Below, in pieces: positions 61,444-64,000 of a stretch of DNA of 64,000 nucleotides. The stretch lies in contig DATGXG010000057.1 of assembly GCA_035299085.1 (NCBI GenBank), positions 1-64,000 of the forward strand. The letters are read 5' to 3'. Numbering within the stretch: position 1 is the stretch's first letter; each line of letters starts with the position of its first letter. This DNA comes from Bacteroidales bacterium (GTDB lineage: Bacteria; Bacteroidota; Bacteroidia; Bacteroidales; UBA10428). The notes under the pieces were generated by a model. It was not told the DNA's origin, did not search any database, and saw nothing but the letters and a program-made list of their open reading frames with translations. The position numbers were made by a program, and so were the translations under genes.

Positions 61444-62855
61444 AAAAATTCCTCGACGAAAATTTCCTGCTTGAAACGGAAACTGCTGAATACCTTTATC
61501 ATCAATATGCAGCGTCACTTCCGATAATCGATTACCATTGCCACCTTTCACCAAAACAGATTTCAGAAAACAGGAATTTCGAAAATATTACCCAATCCTG
61601 GCTTTACGGCGATCATTATAAATGGCGTGCCATGCGTACCAACGGGGTAGACGAGCGCTATTGCTCAGGGGAGGCAACCGACAGGGAAAAATTTGATAAA
61701 TGGGCTGAAACAGTTCCGTATACAATGCGGAACCCGCTTTATCACTGGACTCACCTCGAACTTCAGCGGTACTTTGAAATTAAAGAATTACTGAGTCCGC
61801 TCACAGCTGACAGTATCTATAACAGGACAGCTGAAATGCTCAGCCATCCCGATTATTCGCCTGTTGGCCTTATCCGCAAAATGAAGGTTGAAGTGGTTTG
61901 CACCACTGATGATCCGATTGATTCACTTGAATACCACGGAAAGGTAAAAGCCTCTCATCCTGAAATATCAATGATTCCCGCCTGGAGACCGGATAAATTG
62001 CTGAATATTGATAATGGAGGACCATTCAATGATTACATCCGGAACCTTGAATCGTTAACAGCAATAGCAATCACTGGTTTCGACACCTTGCTGGAAGCCA
62101 TGGACAAGAGGCATGAATTCTTTCACTCGTCAGGGTGCAGGCTTTCTGATCACGGTCTTGAAACATTTTACACGGAACCGTACACACATTCCGAATTGAA
62201 TGTCATTCTCGGCAAAGCAAGGCAGGGATTGAAAATCTCAAATGAGGAATCCTTAAAATTTAAATCTGCACTGCTGTATGAAATGGCTGTAATGGATCAC
62301 AAAAGGGGATGGGCACAGCAGTTTCACATTGGTGCCATGCGCAACAATAACACCCGCATGTTGAAAACCATTGGTCCCGATGGAGGATTTGATTCGATAG
62401 GCGATTACAGGTATGCATCCGCCATGTCGGCTTTCCTCGACAGGCTTAATCTTGAAAACAAACTTACAAAGACCATACTGTATAATCTCAATCCTGCAGA
62501 CAATGAAATCATAGCCACCATGGCCGGTAATTTCCAGGATGGAAGTTTCCCGGGTAAGATACAGTTCGGCGCTGCCTGGTGGTTCCTCGATCAGAAAGAA
62601 GGAATTGAAAAGCAACTTAACGCCCTCTCAAACCTGGGACTTTTAAGCCGGTTTGTCGGTATGCTCACCGATTCCCGGAGCCTGTTGTCGTATCCGAGGC
62701 ACGAATATTTCAGGCGCATCCTGTGCAACCTGATCGGCCGTGATGTTGAAAAAGGTGAACTGCCTGATGATAAGGCATGGCTTGGCAAAATAATCGAAGA
62801 CGTTTGTTACAGGAATGCTAAGAATTACTTTAATTTTAAGAAAGAAAAATCCTGA
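61440..62855 (+). CDS. uxaC: Glucuronate isomerase
   Basis: A 471-residue amidohydrolase-fold isomerase, the usual length for UxaC. The metal site is IIDYHCHLSP (H33, H35). Also conserved are NFENITQSWLYGDHYKWRAMRTNGVDERYCSG, FHIGAMRNNNTRM and FVGMLTDSRSLLSYPRHEYFRRILCNLIGRDVEKGELP. It converts D-glucuronate to D-fructuronate and D-galacturonate to D-tagaturonate. It is coupled to the transporter (ATGA overlap). The pathway partner D-mannonate oxidoreductase lies upstream in the same cluster; UxuA was not found in the window. Confidence 0.94.
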   Translation: MKKFLDENFLLETETAEYLYHQYAASLPIIDYHCHLSPKQISENRNFENITQSWLYGDHYKWRAMRTNGVDERYCSGEATDREKFDKWAETVPYTMRNPLYHWTHLELQRYFEIKELLSPLTADSIYNRTAEMLSHPDYSPVGLIRKMKVEVVCTTDDPIDSLEYHGKVKASHPEISMIPAWRPDKLLNIDNGGPFNDYIRNLESLTAIAITGFDTLLEAMDKRHEFFHSSGCRLSDHGLETFYTEPYTHSELNVILGKARQGLKISNEESLKFKSALLYEMAVMDHKRGWAQQFHIGAMRNNNTRMLKTIGPDGGFDSIGDYRYASAMSAFLDRLNLENKLTKTILYNLNPADNEIIATMAGNFQDGSFPGKIQFGAAWWFLDQKEGIEKQLNALSNLGLLSRFVGMLTDSRSLLSYPRHEYFRRILCNLIGRDVEKGELPDDKAWLGKIIEDVCYRNAKNYFNFKKEKS

Positions 62856-62887
62856 CATCCTCGGAGACCTGTCAGCGTTTTTTCTTT
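62852..62887 (+). terminator. Intrinsic terminator after uxaC
   Basis: CTGACA (62852-62857) pairs with TGTCAG (62870-62875) around an inner TCCTCGGAGA core, followed by GCG and T6. The uxaC stop codon lies in the first arm. It separates the hexuronate operon from the oxidoreductase gene. Confidence 0.78.
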
Positions 62888-62919
62888 CTTTAACCCGAAA
62901 GACAACTAAAATAACTCAT

Positions 62920-64000
62920 ATGACCAACACGAATAATTCCCGCCGTGATTTTATAAAGAAAGCCGGACTCGGTGCATCCGCCCTGGCAATCGGAGGCATC
63001 GGATTCCCAGCATCTTCTTATGCAAGGATTGTAGGAGCCAACGAAAGAATGAATTTTGCAATGATTGGCTGTTACAGGCGCTTCAATGCTTACATGGATT
63101 CGTTGCCCAAACTCACCGATGACATCAATGTAGTGTATGTGTGCGATGTGGACAAAATCAGAATGGCAGATGCCCAGGCAAAAGTTTCAGAGAAAATGGG
63201 CTATAAACCAGATGCAGAGGAAGATTTGCGAAATATCCTTGAGGATAAAAAGGTAGATGCAGTTGTTATTGCCATTCCCGATCACTGGCACGCGCCTGCC
63301 ACCTTTATGGCCGTGAAAGCCGGTAAGCATGTATATCTTGAAAAACCATGTTCTCATAATCCGCGTGAAGGCGAATTGCTTGTTGATTTTCAGAAAAAGT
63401 ACAACAGGGTAATCCAGATGGGCTCACAGCAACGTTCTGCTATTGAAACCCGCGAGATCATAAGCGAAATTCACAAGGGATTGCTGGGTGAAACCTACAT
63501 GGGTCTGGCGTTCTATTCAAACAGCAGGGGAAAGGTTCCCAATCCGCTGCCTGTCAATCCTCCTCCTACTCTCAATTGGGAGTTGTTCCAGGGACCGGCT
63601 CCGAGAGCGCAGTATATGGATGTGTATTTCGATTATAACTGGCACTGGTTCTGGCAATACGGAACAGGTGAAACCGGAAACAATGCCGTTCATGAACTGG
63701 ATATTTGCCGGTGGGCACTGGAACTCGACTTTCCGAAACGGGTATCCGTAATTGCAGGAAAACAGCATTACCGTGATGACGGCTGGACGATGTACGATAC
63801 AATGGATGCCTCATTTATATTTCCGAACGGCAAAGTCATTAAGTGGGACGGTAAAAGCAGGTCGAATTACCAGACTTATGGCATGGACCGGGGAAGCATT
63901 ATTTATGGTTCGCAGGGCACTGCCGTTTTAAACAGGAATGGATATAAAGTTTTCGACCTGGGAGGGAAACTGCTGCTAGAAAGAAAGTCGGAAGAGGTGG
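62920..64000 (+). CDS. Exported Gfo/Idh/MocA-family oxidoreductase, cut by the window end
   Basis: At least 360 residues; the 3' end is beyond the window. The N-terminus (MTNTNNSRRDFIKKAGLGASALAIGGIG) has a twin-arginine signal. The oxidoreductase domain follows with VDAVVIAIPDHWHAPATFMAVKAGKHVYLEKP (the EKP active-site motif), MGSQQRS and a C-terminal domain that includes WHWFWQYGTGETGNNAVHELDICRWAL (conserved His/Asp). In Bacteroidota such exported proteins often act on glycans or polyol/uronic sugars. ATG 62920 is the only start that gives the signal. Confidence 0.88.
   Translation, partial: MTNTNNSRRDFIKKAGLGASALAIGGIGFPASSYARIVGANERMNFAMIGCYRRFNAYMDSLPKLTDDINVVYVCDVDKIRMADAQAKVSEKMGYKPDAEEDLRNILEDKKVDAVVIAIPDHWHAPATFMAVKAGKHVYLEKPCSHNPREGELLVDFQKKYNRVIQMGSQQRSAIETREIISEIHKGLLGETYMGLAFYSNSRGKVPNPLPVNPPPTLNWELFQGPAPRAQYMDVYFDYNWHWFWQYGTGETGNNAVHELDICRWALELDFPKRVSVIAGKQHYRDDGWTMYDTMDASFIFPNGKVIKWDGKSRSNYQTYGMDRGSIIYGSQGTAVLNRNGYKVFDLGGKLLLERKSEEV

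Overview
The window is a chromosomal stretch from a member of the Bacteroidota, most likely a free-living or gut-associated Bacteroidales/Marinilabiliales-type bacterium. The evidence is a SusC/SusD pair with lipoproteins and a propeller-type regulator, Bacteroidota-style promoters (TTTG ... TAnnTTTG), several hybrid histidine kinases, UbiA/type III polyketide synthase genes and intergenic hairpin repeats. No phage, transposase, integrase, CRISPR array or rRNA was seen. One tRNA gene (Pro, CGG) is present. Naming the genus would be guesswork.

Layout. 1-9476: a carboxypeptidase-regulatory-domain protein, a PLP-dependent serine/threonine dehydratase, two rhomboid proteases plus an endonuclease/exonuclease/phosphatase protein, a heptose-phosphate kinase, and an operon of an exported enolase-superfamily enzyme, a BASS transporter and an exported RraA-like protein. 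9477-20126: a repeat-rich stretch with a molybdopterin oxidoreductase remnant, DNA ligase D, a GH16 glucanase, tRNA-Pro, a four-helix-bundle gene between two 9-mer inverted arrays, a frameshifted phosphotriesterase-like gene, TauE plus DUF1634, two isoprenylcysteine-methyltransferase-like proteins and endonuclease III. 20206-23143: an L-fucose-type oxidative module. 23355-28327: a three-gene sensory operon. 28446-33185: a compact five-gene cluster (UbiA prenyltransferase, type III PKS, methyltransferase, FAD monooxygenase, membrane protein) that looks like a small natural-product or quinone pathway. 33230-39804: a PNPOx-like protein, MscS channel, collagen-like lipoprotein, MFS exporter, DUF1697 and a hybrid kinase. 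39945-51286: a polysaccharide utilization locus (SusC, SusD, LamG lipoprotein, two GH144-type glucanases, and a membrane-spanning propeller/LuxR regulator), probably for beta-1,2-glucan. 51433-55700: an operon of MFS, nitrilase, CDF and MFS genes. 55826-64000: a VOC protein, then a hexuronate cluster (LacI regulator, D-mannonate oxidoreductase, LarA-like epimerase, hexuronate transporter, UxaC), a terminator, and a partial exported Gfo/Idh/MocA oxidoreductase.

The most unusual signal is non-coding. At least seven unrelated genes are followed, exactly at or within a few bases of the stop codon, by arrays of short repeats (7-11 bp units, a different unit for almost every gene). Several of these fold back on inverted copies to give long imperfect 3' hairpins. 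Separately, a dispersed element with CGTCATTGCGAG-type ends occurs three times, and its internal stems show compensatory base changes.
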